In this document: one piece after another, positions 47,012-58,788 of the stretch
Position numbering within the stretch: the first letter of the stretch is position 1
Layout of the letters: the number at the start of each line of letters is the position of its first letter
Source of the DNA: Ypsolopha sequella
Taxonomy: Eukaryota; Arthropoda; Insecta; Lepidoptera; Ypsolophidae
DNA: 64,000 bases
Assembly: GCA_934047225.1 (NCBI GenBank)
Contig: OW204001.1
Span: forward strand, 13,376,201 to 13,440,200
Direction of reading: 5' to 3'
Notes under the pieces: model-generated
Database searches by the model: none
What the model saw: the letters and a program-made list of their open reading frames with translations, nothing else
Told to the model about the DNA's origin: nothing
Program-made: the position numbers and the translations under genes

Positions 47012-47641
47012 TTGGAATTTAAAATGGACGTCGGTCTGCGAATCGGGGCTAATGTAATCGAACCTCATCACTGCCTTTGCGGGGCTAGTGTTTGTGGGGC
47101 CGGACTCCATGGACTTTCATGTCGGCGTAGTGCCGGCCGCCTGTCTCGCCACGCAGCCCTCAATGATGTCATCCGAAGGGCCCTCGTCTCCGTAAGAGCT
47201 CCGGCTACTCTCGAACCTCCCGGCCTAGTTCGTGACGACGGAAAGAGACCCGACGGTATGACGTTAATACCTTGGAAACATGGGAGGCCGCTCGTGTGGG
47301 ATGCAACCTGCGTGGATACGGTGCCGCCCTCTCAAAGCAGTAGGGCTGCTGGTTCGGCGGCGGCCGCTGCTGAGCTCTCCAAGAGGCGTCCATATGTGGC
47401 AATAGGTTCAAGCTACATGTTTGCGCCTTTTGGGGTTGAGACAATGGGGACATGGGGTCCGGAGGCGCGTCAGCTTGTCACGGACCTCTCTGTAAAGCTT
47501 TTGGATACTAGCGGCGACCGGCGAGCTGGCTCTTATCTAGGCCAGCATATAAGTCTTGCCATACAGAGAGGTAATGTGGCAAGTTTTTTGGGCACTCTCC
47601 CCGCGCAGGGCAGTGATCTAGAGGCAATTTTCATTTTATAA
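47012..47641 (+). CDS. Lone C-terminal domain of a retrotransposon protein: zinc-knuckle and R2-like endonuclease
   Basis: Open frame of 209 codons, GC-rich unlike its surroundings, ending TAA at 47639-47641. It reads MDVGLRIGANV, CLCGASVCGAGLHGLSC, RHAALNDVIRRAL, GKRPDGMTLIPW and GRPLVWDATCVDT, then a conserved helix-rich tail (GSYLGQHISLAIQRGN). A Cys/His cluster followed by KRPDG...LVWD has the layout of the PD-(D/E)XK restriction-like endonuclease of R2-type non-LTR retrotransposons. I recognise the segment from many repetitive arthropod proteins, but the element name is uncertain. The reverse transcriptase that should precede it is absent, so the copy is 5' truncated. The coding segment itself has no stop or visible frameshift, which suggests a fairly young insertion. 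Confidence 0.6.
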   Translation: MEFKMDVGLRIGANVIEPHHCLCGASVCGAGLHGLSCRRSAGRLSRHAALNDVIRRALVSVRAPATLEPPGLVRDDGKRPDGMTLIPWKHGRPLVWDATCVDTVPPSQSSRAAGSAAAAAELSKRRPYVAIGSSYMFAPFGVETMGTWGPEARQLVTDLSVKLLDTSGDRRAGSYLGQHISLAIQRGNVASFLGTLPAQGSDLEAIFIL

Positions 47642-48455
47642 TTTTTTTAGGATTATTTTTGTTCTGTTATTTTAACATATTGGAACCAATTTCTTTATCG
47701 CACGTTATACTCCAGACGCTTGGCTAATGAAAGGTAGGCGGAAAAAAAGTGTAACAATGCGACCGTCACGTTTTGCTGTATCGCTTTCCATACACTTCTC
47801 CGAGTTTCATAGTAAGGTAAGGGGTGGGTGAGAGACGTGCGAGGGGCAAGCGCGGCGGCTTGCTTGCGTGCGCGTCAGCAGAGAATATAAAGTAGTCAGT
47901 ATTGGTGTTGCCATCTTAGCTACTTTTAAGCTAGAACTAGCAACTTTTAGGTTTTTTTTTAAAATATTTATTAAGGTTTTAGGGTAAAATTGTTGGAAGT
48001 TGTATACATTTGCCTACTTTTTGAGGACTAAAGTTCCATACATTTAACTAGCTTTGGTAGTAAACTTAACCAATCTGGCTACTTTTTGAGCTACATTTAG
48101 CTACAAACGCTTGGCCGTAGATGGCAACACTGGTAAGTATTGAAAGGGATTTCGTTCCAACTGGGTGTCTCACGATTTCATGACATCTCTCGTCTCTTTA
48201 TAACATATTTATAATGCATATTATAACATGTAACTTGTATGCACTTGTAAAACCGATTTGATGTTGTAATTACCTTATGGTATGCAAGTAGATAAAATAT
48301 TATATATGCTAACAGTATGCTTTTTATAATAGTAATAATATATTAATGAAATATATAGTAATAATTATTAAAAATAAAGATATAAATAAAACAAATTATA
48401 TTTTGAGCCCTCTTGGGATCGGCGGCGGTCGGCACCAGTTCCATGGGCAATAAAT
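47642..48455. other. No gene seen
   Basis: The stretch 47880-48135 contains repeated GCTACTTTT-TAGCTAG-like words, perhaps an unidentified repeat. No coding sequence. Confidence 0.4.
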
Positions 48456-48862
48456 AGTAGTTTATGCTACAAGGGCGAAAAGGAATAAATTACGAGGACG
48501 ATTTAACCGAGTAATTTATTGCTCTTAGGCCCGTGTCTCATACGACGTTTTTCAATACATAGTGTGAGAAAATAAAACAAAAATAACCAAAGAAAACAAT
48601 TTAATTATTAAAGTTGAAAGTTACATTGTTGCAATTTTGCAAGTTAATGATTGGCTCAAAAGGACTGTATCCAGAGCCGTTAAACAGTGGAAAAAAAAGC
48701 ATAATATTTATGGTACACAGGAAAGGCTGCAGGTTAGCCAACCATTGTAAATAAATTAAAAAAAAATAATAATAATAAAGCCCTAGGGCAAAATAATCGA
48801 TTTTCTGTTCGGTTTTGATGCATAAAAAGTGGGCCTTTACGAGCACTTGCATTGAAAAAATA
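48456..48862 (+). repeat. Short interspersed DNA element 'GTAGTTTATGCTAC', third copy
   Basis: Same family as 8194-8577 and 18614-19018; begins TAGTAGTTTATGCTACAAGG and ends GCATTGAAAAAATAAT. The terminal hairpin is shorter than in unit B. Confidence 0.75.
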
Positions 48863-50254
48863 ATTATTATGACATTACGATAGAGCAACCATGTGGTAAG
48901 ACGGCGGTAAAATATCCCTTGAAACATTTTTGTCTTTCATTTTTGTTTTATTGTTTAATGCAATTCATGCTGACCCCAAGAGGGCTCCAAATATATCTCG
49001 CTATAATTTATTTATGTTTATTTTAGTTAATTGGAGTTTCAATAAAAATATATCAGCACGCAACATTCCTAAAAAGCAATTTGTTTTTATTGTTACAAAC
49101 ATTGCGCCTCACGCTATTAAGAGATCTCTCTTGTGCCTCTTAAGCCTTTTAATTAAGAACCCTAAGAACTCTTAATTTGATTGACACCCCAATCTACCTT
49201 TGAACTAATCCTTAATTACGAATCACGTCACAGTGCACGTTCATACTTGGACAACAATCCTTGAAAATAATGCCTACGTCATTGAATACAGTGTCAGTTT
49301 AGTAGGCGTTGGTGTCGAAGTATGTGCGAGGATCACGATTATTCAACAAGCTTTTAAGGCTATTCTGGGCGTGTAAAAGCTCGCGCGTAATCTATTCCCT
49401 GAAAGAGTAAAAGTGAAAAAGCAATATTTTGGCTTAAAAAAAGAAACACACAAACAGAATAAAATACATGAAAACTATCATTAAGTGGCAAAAAGGGGCG
49501 AACTCAGCAAATGCTGTTTATTGCAAGCAACTCACAGCGCTGATTTTCAGTTTGTCCCTTTTTTAAATAAATACACGAACGTGAAATATTCTTTGCAGGT
49601 AGCAAATTTAAATAATAATAAATGAATTGAGAAACTGTAATCATTTTCCGAAATAAATCAACTGGTCGTAAAAAATCACAAGAAAATGTAATCGTAAAAT
49701 GTTTTCTACTAAATTGTAACTTTATATGTCACAAAATAACAATATTCAAAATGGAACGACGATGAAAAGGATTCACTCATGACTAGACTTAAATTCATGC
49801 GCAGTAAATGGCTTGAACTTTCACAGCCGTGTGTCCTGACCAGTATAACTCGAAGCTCCGAAAGCTTTAGACAACCTCGTTGTTGCGAAAACGGGAAAGG
49901 CGCGCGCAAGCAACAGTTTTCATTTTATCCGACACGTGTTTTTATGTAAGCATCTGTTGAATATAGAGAGCATGTAGATGTGATGTTAGTTGGATATTGA
50001 AACAAAGTTTCTTTGTTCCATGCCTATTAGGTGTGTGCGTGAACTTTTTCCATTTAAGGGTGAGTACGCTGTTCTTAGTAGACTCTTTTTGAAAAAATCC
50101 TTGTTGTGTAAAATCCTTTGTACCATCTTATGTAAATCCAAACCTATCAATGTAACATATCAAAGCATGTGAAACCCTTATTGAGTAAAATAACTAATTC
50201 TTCACACCTGATATCCTTATTTGAAAAGTATTTTACAAAAAAAGAGGTAACATT
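48863..50254. other. No gene seen
   Basis: AT-rich; short frames on both strands look spurious. Confidence 0.5.
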
Positions 50255-50432
50255 TAGTGAATGTTGTAGCCGATTCTCAAGGCTTTTAGTTTTTATTAGT
50301 GCTGTCAAAACTGAACTAATTCCAAAGTAATTTAGCTTCTGTTCCCAGATTTTAAGGACTATTTTGCAATGAACAAAATTTAGAGGTGACAGCACGAAAA
50401 CCAAAATTAAAGCCTTTAGAATCAGCTTCATT
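50255..50432. repeat. MITE 'GCCGATTCTGAAGGCTTTAA', copy 2
   Basis: GTAGCCGATTCTCAAGGCTT at the left; AAGCCTTTAGAATCAGCTTC at the right. More diverged than copies 1 and 3. Confidence 0.7.
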
Positions 50433-50699
50433 ATTGATGTAAGAAATATTAAAACTACAAGTTGGTCATTCAAAAACGGTATATCAAATTTGCAAACACA
50501 CTACACCCCGACACTCCGTACATTCCCGCCAATTTAATTAAATATAACTCTTACGCGCGTACTTAGCTTGTCCATACACGTTTGTAGAGTTGTGCACACA
50601 CACACACGCGCAGCGAAAATGCGATACGGAGCCTTACTGAGTACTGCCTGCACACGATCGTGCACCTGATTTGCGCGCGATGAGTGTCGCTTCTTTACG

Positions 50700-51130
50700 G
50701 GGTAATAGTTTATACTAGTAAATCGCCCCGAACTGCGAACTCGCGATTCGATCTTGACTGATTTAGCTCATGTTCAAAATTAAAAATTCTTTTTGTCTCA
50801 TTTAGTCGCCTACCAAATTTCATGACGTTCCGATCAACGATACTCGAGTTATCGCCGGACAAACATTCATACATACATACAAACGCCGGATTGTTCAAAT
50901 AGACTCAGAGAACTTCTTTCGCTTCGCTCAGTCGTTCAATTATTTGTCTTTGCTGTCTAAACTAGTGGTTTACCCTGAAATATGAACTCACGGATTCCCA
51001 ACCCTATATCTCGATAACCCCTTGACCGATCTGGCTCATATTCAAATAAAAAAATATTTTTCTCTTATTTACTTGCTTACCAAATTTCATAACGTTCCTA
51101 TCAACGATACTTGAGTTATCGTCGGACAAA
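50700..51130. repeat. Two partial copies of a dispersed repeat
   Basis: CTACCAAATTTCATGACGTT and ATACTCGAGTTATCGCCGGA at about 50810-50868 recur in altered form at about 51078-51130, in the same orientation. A CACACACACACGCG microsatellite lies just before, near 50597. The end motif CGCCGGATTGTTCAAATAGA also occurs near 53143 (CGTCGGATTGTTCATGTAGA). Confidence 0.55.
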
Positions 51131-51378
51131 CATTGAATGAATGGACACTTTATTGTACACAAAAGACATATAAAATCAAAACAGAGTTCTGAAAACATTA
51201 TTTTGTACAAAGCTTGAAGCGATTTCTTCCAGCCAACCTTTGGGTTTGAAAGAAATTATTATCACAAGAAAATTAAAAGAGGGATAGTTAAATAAAATTG
51301 TACTTGATGATATGAAAGTTCCGTAAATAAAGTGAAAATCAATAAAGTGTAAAAATGCCTAAATCTAGAAACGTGTTT
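51131..51378 (-). mobile_element. LINE 3' end fragment (RTE-like), second copy
   Basis: Aligns with 22998-23232; starts with the TGAATGAATGGACACTTTAT tail on the plus strand and contains TTCTTCCAGCCAACCTTTGG. Confidence 0.65.
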
Positions 51379-51612
51379 TATTTACAAATATACGACCTAC
51401 CAAATTAAACTTAAATTTTTAGGGTTCCGTACCCAAAGGGTAAGGGTCGGGACCCTATTACCAAGACTCCACTGTCCGCCTGTCACCAGGCTGTATCTTA
51501 TGAACCGTGATAGATTTTTACAGATGATGTATTTCTGTTGCTGCTATAACAAAAAATACTAAAAAACAGAATATAAAATGATAATAGACTTTTCTTGTCT
51601 TTTCGATTAAAG

Positions 51613-51644
<32 letters not shown>

Positions 51645-51661
51645 CGAAAACACAAAAAAAT

Positions 51662-52699
51662 GATCAATACTCTCTCGACAACTTTTTGACAAGACTAAAC
51701 AACCATAGCTCACTCAAATTCACCCATGAAACATCCACTAAGACCATTACATTTTTGGATGTTGACATAACTTTAGAGGCAAACAATAATATCACTACAT
51801 CTGTTCATTTCAAACCGACCAACAACCTTTAGTATTTACATTTCAATAGCTGCCATCCTCCTCATTTAAAAATGTCCATGCCATATTCATTATCACTCCG
51901 TGGCCGTCGGATCTGCAATACACAAAATGCTCAAGATTCCTATCAAAACAAAATACATACTGGTTTACTCAACAGAAACTGCCCAAATAACTTCCTGACA
52001 AAACACATACATAACCGGCCCAGATTTCACAACCAAAACAACAGAACAAAACGAAACACACAAAATCAACCACGTCTGATCACAACTTACTTCCATGGCA
52101 GCTACAAACTACAAAAACTGATCAAAGACTTCCTTCCAATCTTAACACACAATGACGAAACAAAAGATCTCCTACCACACAACACCCAAATATGCTACAG
52201 ACAAAACTCAAACATCAAATCTCTACTCACTCACACAAAAAGCATCCCTTCTCAAAACACATACATATCTCCTGGCACTTCACCATGCCGACGGCTACGA
52301 TGCAAAACATGTGCAATTATTAACACAGCCACAGCCATCAACACACACCACACCAGAAACACATACCATGCACAACGTAACAGCACATGCAAAACATCCA
52401 ACTGCATTTACATACTAGAATGCAGGCACTGTCCTGCATTCTACATCGGCGAAACAAAAAACGCTCTCCACATCCGAATCAATCAACACCGACACACATG
52501 CGACTCTATTACAAACAACACTCTGCCAATCCCCACCCACGCTCGACTTCATAACCATCCATTCAATAATTGCTTCACCGCACGAATAATCAAATCATTT
52601 TCACCTCCACTGACAGACACTCAACTACGGACATGGGAAGGATCCTATATTTGGTCACTTGGTGCCCACTACGGTCCGGGCCTGAACAAGCAGCATTGA
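51662..52699 (+). pseudogene. Penelope-like reverse transcriptase / GIY-YIG endonuclease fragment
   Basis: Open from GAT at 51662 (DQYSLDNFLTRLNNH, KTITFLDVDITLEAN, HFKPTNNL) apart from one in-frame TAG at 51830-51832, and ending at TGA 52697-52699. The first part is the end of the reverse transcriptase (FLDVDI, KPT, YLHFNSCHPPH). Then come a Cys cluster, PCRRLRCKTC, and the GIY-YIG endonuclease: CIYILECRHCPAFYIGETKN, RINQHR (catalytic Arg region) and TWEGSYI (catalytic Glu). The family uses this nuclease for target cleavage during retrotransposition. The palm catalytic motif is lost by 5' truncation and the stop breaks the frame, so the copy is dead. The nuclease part is intact over about 100 codons. 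Confidence 0.85.
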
Positions 52700-52867
52700 T
52701 ATTTACGAGGAGTCAGCACAAGAAACAATGCAAACTTCTTAATAAGACCTTCTTCCATTTCCTATCAATCACTGCTACTGTCATCATTACAAAAATAAAA
52801 TATTCAGTATCATAAGTATCTATAATTTATAATTATTAATTTTTAACTTTTATTTATAATTGTGTAA

Positions 52868-52906
52868 CTGATGCCGACCACAATTAGTGGTCGAAATATA
52901 TTTCAC
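52868..52906 (+). ncRNA. Hammerhead-like motif in the 3' region of the Penelope-like element
   Basis: ACTGATGC, a CGACCAC-AATTA-GTGGTCG hairpin, then AAATATATTTC. It stands about 170 bases after the coding part, linking this motif to Penelope-like elements in this window. The core has C where A is expected in CTGATGA. Confidence 0.5.
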
Positions 52907-53215
52907 TACTTACCTATAATTATATTTTTTGTGTTTTCGTATATATATACTATATATATATATATATATATAATTTCTTTAATCTAAAAAACAGAATAAA
53001 ATAAATGTTTAAAGGGGCTCCCATACAACAGACTTGATTTTTTTGCCGTTTTTATAGATAGTGGTACGGAACCCTTCCTGCGCGAATCCAACTCGCACTT
53101 GGCCGGTTTTATTAAATACCATAGAAACATTCATACATTCAAACGTCGGATTGTTCATGTAGACTCGGAGAACTTTGCTTGCTTCGCTCGCTCGTTCAAT
53201 AATATTTAATCATTT

Positions 53216-53560
53216 TTAGGGTTCCGTACCTCAAAATGAAATAACGGAATTTACTATAATCACTTTTGTCCATATGTACGCCTCTTATGATCTTTCGATA
53301 CAAAGTAAAAAAAAAGTAATTGTCCTTTACGTTATCAGTTTCATACAAATTTGCTCACCATGAAACCTACAGGGCACTTACGGTTGTCTTGGAAACTTGA
53401 AATTCCTTTCACAAGTTAATTAGACCCTTTGGATTCATTACGTTTAATGGATCGTAAGTATCAAGTTGAGATAGCTGCATGTGAAATAAGTTTGTGTTTT
53501 CAACGGTGTGTACGGAACCCTCAGGGCACAAGTCCTAATCGCACTTGGCTGGTTTTATTT
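53216..53560. repeat. GGGTTCCGTACC-family element, degenerate copy
   Basis: From TAGGGTTCCGTACCTCAAAA to TACGGAACCCTCAGGGCACA and CGCACTTGGCTGGTTTTATT. Confidence 0.55.
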
Positions 53561-54265
53561 TTCAATCAATTACATTCAAGCGCTACTAATTTTCGTTTCG
53601 TTGTTAAATTTAGAGATTTTATGAGACGCCTGAAAAATTCATTTTAAAAAAGCAATACCAACATCATCTCGTTTGATTAAACAACAGTATATTAACTTAG
53701 CAAAGAAAAAACTACAGACATCGAGTTTAATATGCTGCACTTTATGTTAGCGTTGCAATGCCATAATGTAACACGAAAAAAATACGGGTGATCTTTTCTG
53801 TGTATTTCATAAAATACACGGAAAATTATAATCAGTTTCTGGTATATGCATTTTGACTATATGATCTAGGGTTTTGAAATTGGAAAACATGTTTGGATAA
53901 ATTTTCCTCGATAGAAATAACTGTTGAAATGAGGTCTTCAAACACACTTTTTCTCCTCGTTTGACGAATAGAAACCATACACAGAACTCAAACATATTTT
54001 AATAGGTGTGTTTTAACAATATCTAAAGATTTGATATTTGAAATTTTGCTAGCTAATTCAGTTTTAAAAAAAAATATATAAAACCAACTTTTTTCCCTTT
54101 TGCCCTTAATCCGCCCCTCTCGCACTGCGCGATTTTTCGCTTGAAGTGACAGTGACAAAAATAAAATTCGCATAGCCTCTTAAGGCGGTGTTCCGTGTCG
54201 GAGTTAAACTTTTGGTCTTAAGAGTGACGTCCATTTCATTTTTAACATTATGCGACCGAAAAACA
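53561..54265. other. No gene seen
   Basis: AT-rich; no supported coding sequence or repeat. Confidence 0.5.
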
Positions 54266-54462
54266 TTCAAATTCAAATTCAAATAATTTATTTTGCAAAG
54301 GAGGTATATATAATACACTTTTTAAACGTCAAATTTTATCTAATAAAAAATATATGTATTAAAATAATAAATGTACTTGAACTAAATTAAAGGTTTATTT
54401 AATTTATGTAGCAATATATACGGTTAAAATGATAGGTAAAATATATATTATACAAAGTGAAA
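54266..54462 (-). mobile_element. Retroposon 3' tail, second copy
   Basis: Aligns with 8676-8885, including ACATTCAAATTCAAATTCAA and TAATTTATTTTGCAAAGGAG at the left and GATAGGTAAAATATATATTA at the right. Confidence 0.65.
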
Positions 54463-55726
54463 TCCAATCAACCGCCCGAACCCATACCACAGAATAAAAT
54501 ACTACGTACAGAAGAATCACCTTTCAAAAACATTGAAATAAATAGCTACTCTCGCTAAGCAGCAATAAAATACAAACTAGCTCGCACCCGCCATTCGGCA
54601 ACTTTTTATAATTGCCTACAGTCATGTACCACACGTGCGTGCAAGCGAGAATGTATGGAATTACTACGCGCTAGAGTTCCTTTTACTGTGACGGTCTCAA
54701 GGTCATAAATCACTGTTCACTCGGTAGGGTTGTTTAAAACGTTGCACGCGTGAAAGAGGTATTTTACAAGGTGTTTATGCAATCAAATTCATACCTACTG
54801 AATGCTTGGTAAATGATCAGTATCACGGATCGATAACAAGTTTTATTAATTTCACAAAATAATATGTTGACCTACCTTCCATAGTAATTGACTCGGCGCT
54901 AGGCTTGCGTTTGTAGGGAACAGGGTTTTTTAAAATAAGGAAATAATTTTCGAATTTCCCAAAAAAGGACATCGGACCTTGATACCGACATCTTATCGTG
55001 TCTTCAGTATGAATTTGGCTGCATAAATTAATGTCACCATATATTTTAGTTTGTAAAATTATTTACAAATTAATGATGTAATATTTTGTTTTATTACTCA
55101 TACATTACATACGATAATTGTGTTGTATAAATAGATCTGACATGCATCTTGACCGAGAGTAAATTATATATATATTTTTTGAGCACCTAAAAAAAGTAGT
55201 ATCAAGTATGGATGTAAGCTTTCTTTGACTATCCATAGCCAGAGCAGAACATGAAAAGTCGAGACGCGTAGGTACAAGTGAGAACGTGTATCACAGAGCG
55301 TGCGTAACACTCGACTGACTCTAGTGCCGACGACGGGCTGCGTCGCGGTAGGTATTTATCGCGGGTCACGTGGTCAAGTGAGACCCCCCTGCCCATACCG
55401 GAGACCCGGCCAGGGACCAGGAACAAGGTTCAATGATCACCAACCGAGGCCCCAGCACGAATCCAGGTGGCCGACCAAATCCTACCCTATTCCTATATAC
55501 TAAATACTAAGAGGTTACATATATAAATACATGCCTACACACATTACTATCTATAACAAGAAATACGCGGTTAAATTTGGCCTGTCTCTTTGAGAAGATA
55601 AGACAGAAAAGGGGGTGAGTCATATTATGACACTGACAAATAAGAAGCCGTCAGCCATGACAGCCAAGGCAAGTTAGAGGATAACAATACTTTACTATAT
55701 GATTAAAGGTATTATATTGATATAAG
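54463..55726. other. No confident gene; GC-rich patch at 55230-55500
   Basis: The patch (CGACGACGGGCTGCGTCGCG, GGGTCACGTGGTCAAGTGAG) contrasts with its surroundings and is open on both strands for about 65 codons. The products are not recognised; it could be part of a transposon. Confidence 0.35.
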
Positions 55727-55820
55727 GTATTATATTATGGTAGCTTCAAAATAATTTGATGTTTCATAAGAGTGATTTTAGAACAATTAGAGTCAAAATG
55801 TAAGCTACCATAATATCACC
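55727..55820. repeat. Small palindromic element
   Basis: GGTATTATATTATGGTAGCT and TAAGCTACCATAATATCACC are inverted copies about 55 bases apart. Confidence 0.6.
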
Positions 55821-56077
55821 ATAAATCATAAAGTAAACTACTGTTATGTATATATTGATCTTATCTTAATGTTGTATTTTGGCCGTTATAATTATTTCTT
55901 AATATTTTGTTACAATAACGGAGAATCAATCCTCAAAGTTAAGTCTTAATTGAAAGGAGAACAATTTTGATCATACTTATACTTATCTACTCGACTCCAC
56001 TAGATCCACTAATTAGACCATGGTCCATTTATTTTGGTTCAATATAAACGAAAAATTGGAATTGGAATTGGCATTGG

Positions 56078-56270
56078 AATGGTGACCACGTACAGCAAAG
56101 CGCAGCGTATGCCGCCCTCGTGCCCGCTGGACTGACGATCTGAAGGACGTTGCGGGTCGCGGCTGGATGAGGATGACTGAGGACCGCCAAGAGTGGCGTA
56201 GTATTGGGGAGGCCTATGTCCAGCAGTGGACGAATACGGGCTGATGGATGGAGGGATGAAACGAAAAATT
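56078..56270 (+). mobile_element. RTE-like LINE, 3' end fragment
   Basis: Reads CRPRARWTDDLKDVAGRGWM, RMTEDRQEWRSIGEAYVQQW and TNTG then TGA, followed by TGGATGGAGGGA. Same family as 39291-39900; only the last 60 or so codons remain. Confidence 0.85.
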
Positions 56271-56369
56271 ACGTACGGTCTCTTTGCTTACGTAACGGCC
56301 ACTAGAAAGCCAGATGATTCATCCTGCAATGTCCTAACTAAAATGAGAACAACTCACAAAGTGGGTTTT

Positions 56370-56465
56370 CACAACATTTTTACTCTCCGCGGGAATTGAT
56401 TCCACGACCTCCGGATTGAGAGCCCAAGGCCCTGACCACTACCACGGAGACAATTACATATTGTT
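56370..56465 (-). mobile_element. tRNA-derived SINE fragment, minus strand
   Basis: On the minus strand, TAGTGGTCAGGGC resembles an A box and GGAATCAATTCCC a B box, spaced as in a tRNA gene. Mismatches in both boxes make it a SINE fragment rather than a tRNA gene. Confidence 0.5.
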
Positions 56466-58479
56466 TTGTAAATGTGCAATTATGCAATAACAACCTAAAA
56501 CAATAACTGGTCAAGAAAGTTTTAAATTTTCATTATCTTTCGCTGCTGATATTATGCGCTATTGACAGTTTCAAGATAATGTCGTACAAGCGTTATGTCG
56601 TAATCTTTATTCGCACAATTTTATTATTTGAGAGAGGTTTCGATCAAAACGAGTATAATCTTGTAAAGTATTTGTTCCCTAAAATAGATTTGTAAAAGCT
56701 TTACGATATTTACTAAAGGCTTTTTATGAATGGTACGAAAACACGCTTCTCCGGTTTCCACTTTTTAAATTACGTAACACGTTATTCTGGGCTGGATATA
56801 ATGTTAACATGTAATGGAAAATGTCTGATGTTTCCGGGAAGTGAATTTAATTTTAATGTTGTATTTTTTTTAGAAATATAATTTACTTGGGAAAATGCTT
56901 TATTAACACATACATTTTCAGGATGGTTCATTATGATTTTATGATCGGTGTTTTTCATGTCGTCATGGTTGCTGTATTGTGCGGCTACCCGAGTAATTTT
57001 GTATACACATACACATATTGCAGCTCAATCCATCTGTAAATTTTTGAGTTATGTTAGCAATATACCTACTATTATAGGTACATACATATATCACAAACAA
57101 AATATTGCACAATTAAATAACAATAACATATGACCTGAAAATTAAACGTGGGATAAAACACTATATAATGCTGTTGAAAAACGCATAAAGAAAACGTGTT
57201 TTGGTGGATCAAACTTAGGTTTTGCTACAAAGCCACAAACCAATGAAATTAATACGTTTTTAATAACTGCTTTATCCAACTTTTTATGAAGAAATTTTCA
57301 AGAATATCATGAGTGTCATGTTATATGACTTTTAAAAGTATTCAGTCAAAATAGATTTATAAGGACTATATAAGTACAATTTCAGATATGTTGGAAGAAA
57401 ACATAAAACAAATTAAGTTTTATAAAATGTCGATAGCGTTATACAGACATATGTGACATGGGCAACATACTTTAATGGCAAAGACTAAAAGAGACAGACT
57501 GACGAACGACAGAGCTTTTGAAATACGGCCCTAGAAAGACTAGAAAAACTCGACTACACTGGAAAAGTGAAAATTTAAGATACCCTAGAACTAAAAAGTG
57601 TAAAAGAAAAGAGAACCTTAACAAAGAATATTGCAAATATGTATTATACATAACGTTAAAAGCGACCTAATAGTCTGATTATTGCTAAAAATACCCCACA
57701 AAAACTGTTTTGGACACACAGTTTATTATGGTGACAGCCCCAATATCGTTCACTATCTCTATGAATGGGCCAATCACGGCTGGCCCAATGTCACAAAAGA
57801 CACAGTACGAATCAATCATAGCATTTTGTCCTTTCGAGTGTCTGGTACCATTTACAAATGACACTTAAAAAACGCGTCTTTTATGTTTTTTTCATTCGCC
57901 GGACGTACTTATTGGTTCACTGCAAATAATTTTGTTTTAAACGCAAAAAAGACAAAATGTCTAAATATGATGTTACCAAATGTAATTCAAGTGGATGTTA
58001 ATTTCCGTTAAAAATGAATTTCAGCAAATTTCCACGGGATCAAAAGAAACGGGATTTACGCGAGCAACGCCGCAGGGCGTCCACTAGTAATTAATAAATT
58101 AAGGCGTTACAATATGCGAAAGTGCTAACACTTTAAAAAAATCATGTTTTACTTGCTAGAATACGAGTACTTATGTAAATGTCTAACAATGAACTATTTT
58201 TACGTAGCAAAGTGTTCAGAACGTCTTTTTATAGCTAGAATTTTAAATTATGACAAAAGTGGTCGTTTTTAGCAAAAGTTAAAATTTCTATAAAAACTAT
58301 GCTGTGTAAGAAAAGTTCATTGCTATTTAAAAAAAAAGGTTAAAACAATGGATAAGGTTCTGAAAAAAATACTTTTTTAGATAATTATGTTTATCTCTTT
58401 CCTTATGCAAAAGGCATACTCACAGCGCCTTTATGCGATATTATGATGATTAGAAAAAGAAAATTATAGTTTATATTAA
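56466..58479. other. No gene seen
   Basis: AT-rich. GCAACGCCGCAGGGCGTCCA near 58064-58086 resembles a retroposon end. Confidence 0.5.
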
Positions 58480-58788
58480 GGCTGCGTTCCTAAACGCCGC
58501 CGGGGTAAATGTAAAGTTTACTTCGTAAAAGTGAAAGAGATAACACTGAGACGGATTATATTTAATAATCGTTTTGGAACGGCCACTTTGTAGAGGCAGT
58601 TTATTTACGTTATGACAAATGTCAAAGTGAAAATTTACCCCTGAATTTACGGTGTGTAAAATTTAACAGTCAAAAGTGAATTTTAAATTTCTGACAAGGA
58701 ACGACTTCGAGAATTGTTCAGAGCTGTTCGGAGCTCTTCGTTTTCACGCGGGTGGTTGTGAAACGGTTGATAGTTTAGAAACGCAACC
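58480..58788. mobile_element. PIF/Harbinger-like MITE, 309 bp, with TAA target duplication
   Basis: Ends GGCTGCGTTCCTAAAC and GTTTAGAAACGCAACC are inverted repeats with two mismatches. TAA at 58477-58479 and 58789-58791 fits the 3-bp TWA duplication of PIF/Harbinger elements. No coding sequence. Confidence 0.7.

Larger units (their letters stand above)
51580..52983 (+). mobile_element. Penelope-like element, 5' truncated, bounded by inverted repeats
   Basis: The insertion is bounded by GATTAAAGAAATTATATATA...TACGAAAACAC (51604-51653) and its reverse complement (52930-52986). Both contain (TA)n runs. The coding fragment is at 51662-52699 and a hammerhead-like motif is at 52868-52906. Inverted terminal copies are known for Penelope-like elements. 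Confidence 0.7.
51419..53112. repeat. GGGTTCCGTACC-family element split by a Penelope-like insertion
   Basis: The left part, 51419-51579, starts AGGGTTCCGTACCCAAAGGG. The right part, 52984-53112, ends TCCAACTCGCACTTGGCCGG. CTAAAAAACAGAAT occurs at both break points (51559 and 52984), consistent with a target duplication of about 20 bases. Confidence 0.7.

Noticed and set aside
47205..47453. Minus-strand 82-codon frame opposite the endonuclease-like domain
   Set aside because: GC-rich antisense shadow of a recognisable coding segment.
48404..48450. Another hammerhead-like motif (ATATTTTGAGCCCTCTTGGG)
   Set aside because: Core boxes are too changed and stem II is poorly paired.
56390..56442. 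Possible tRNA gene on the minus strand
   Set aside because: A and B boxes are degenerate and no acceptor stem is seen; a SINE fragment is more likely.
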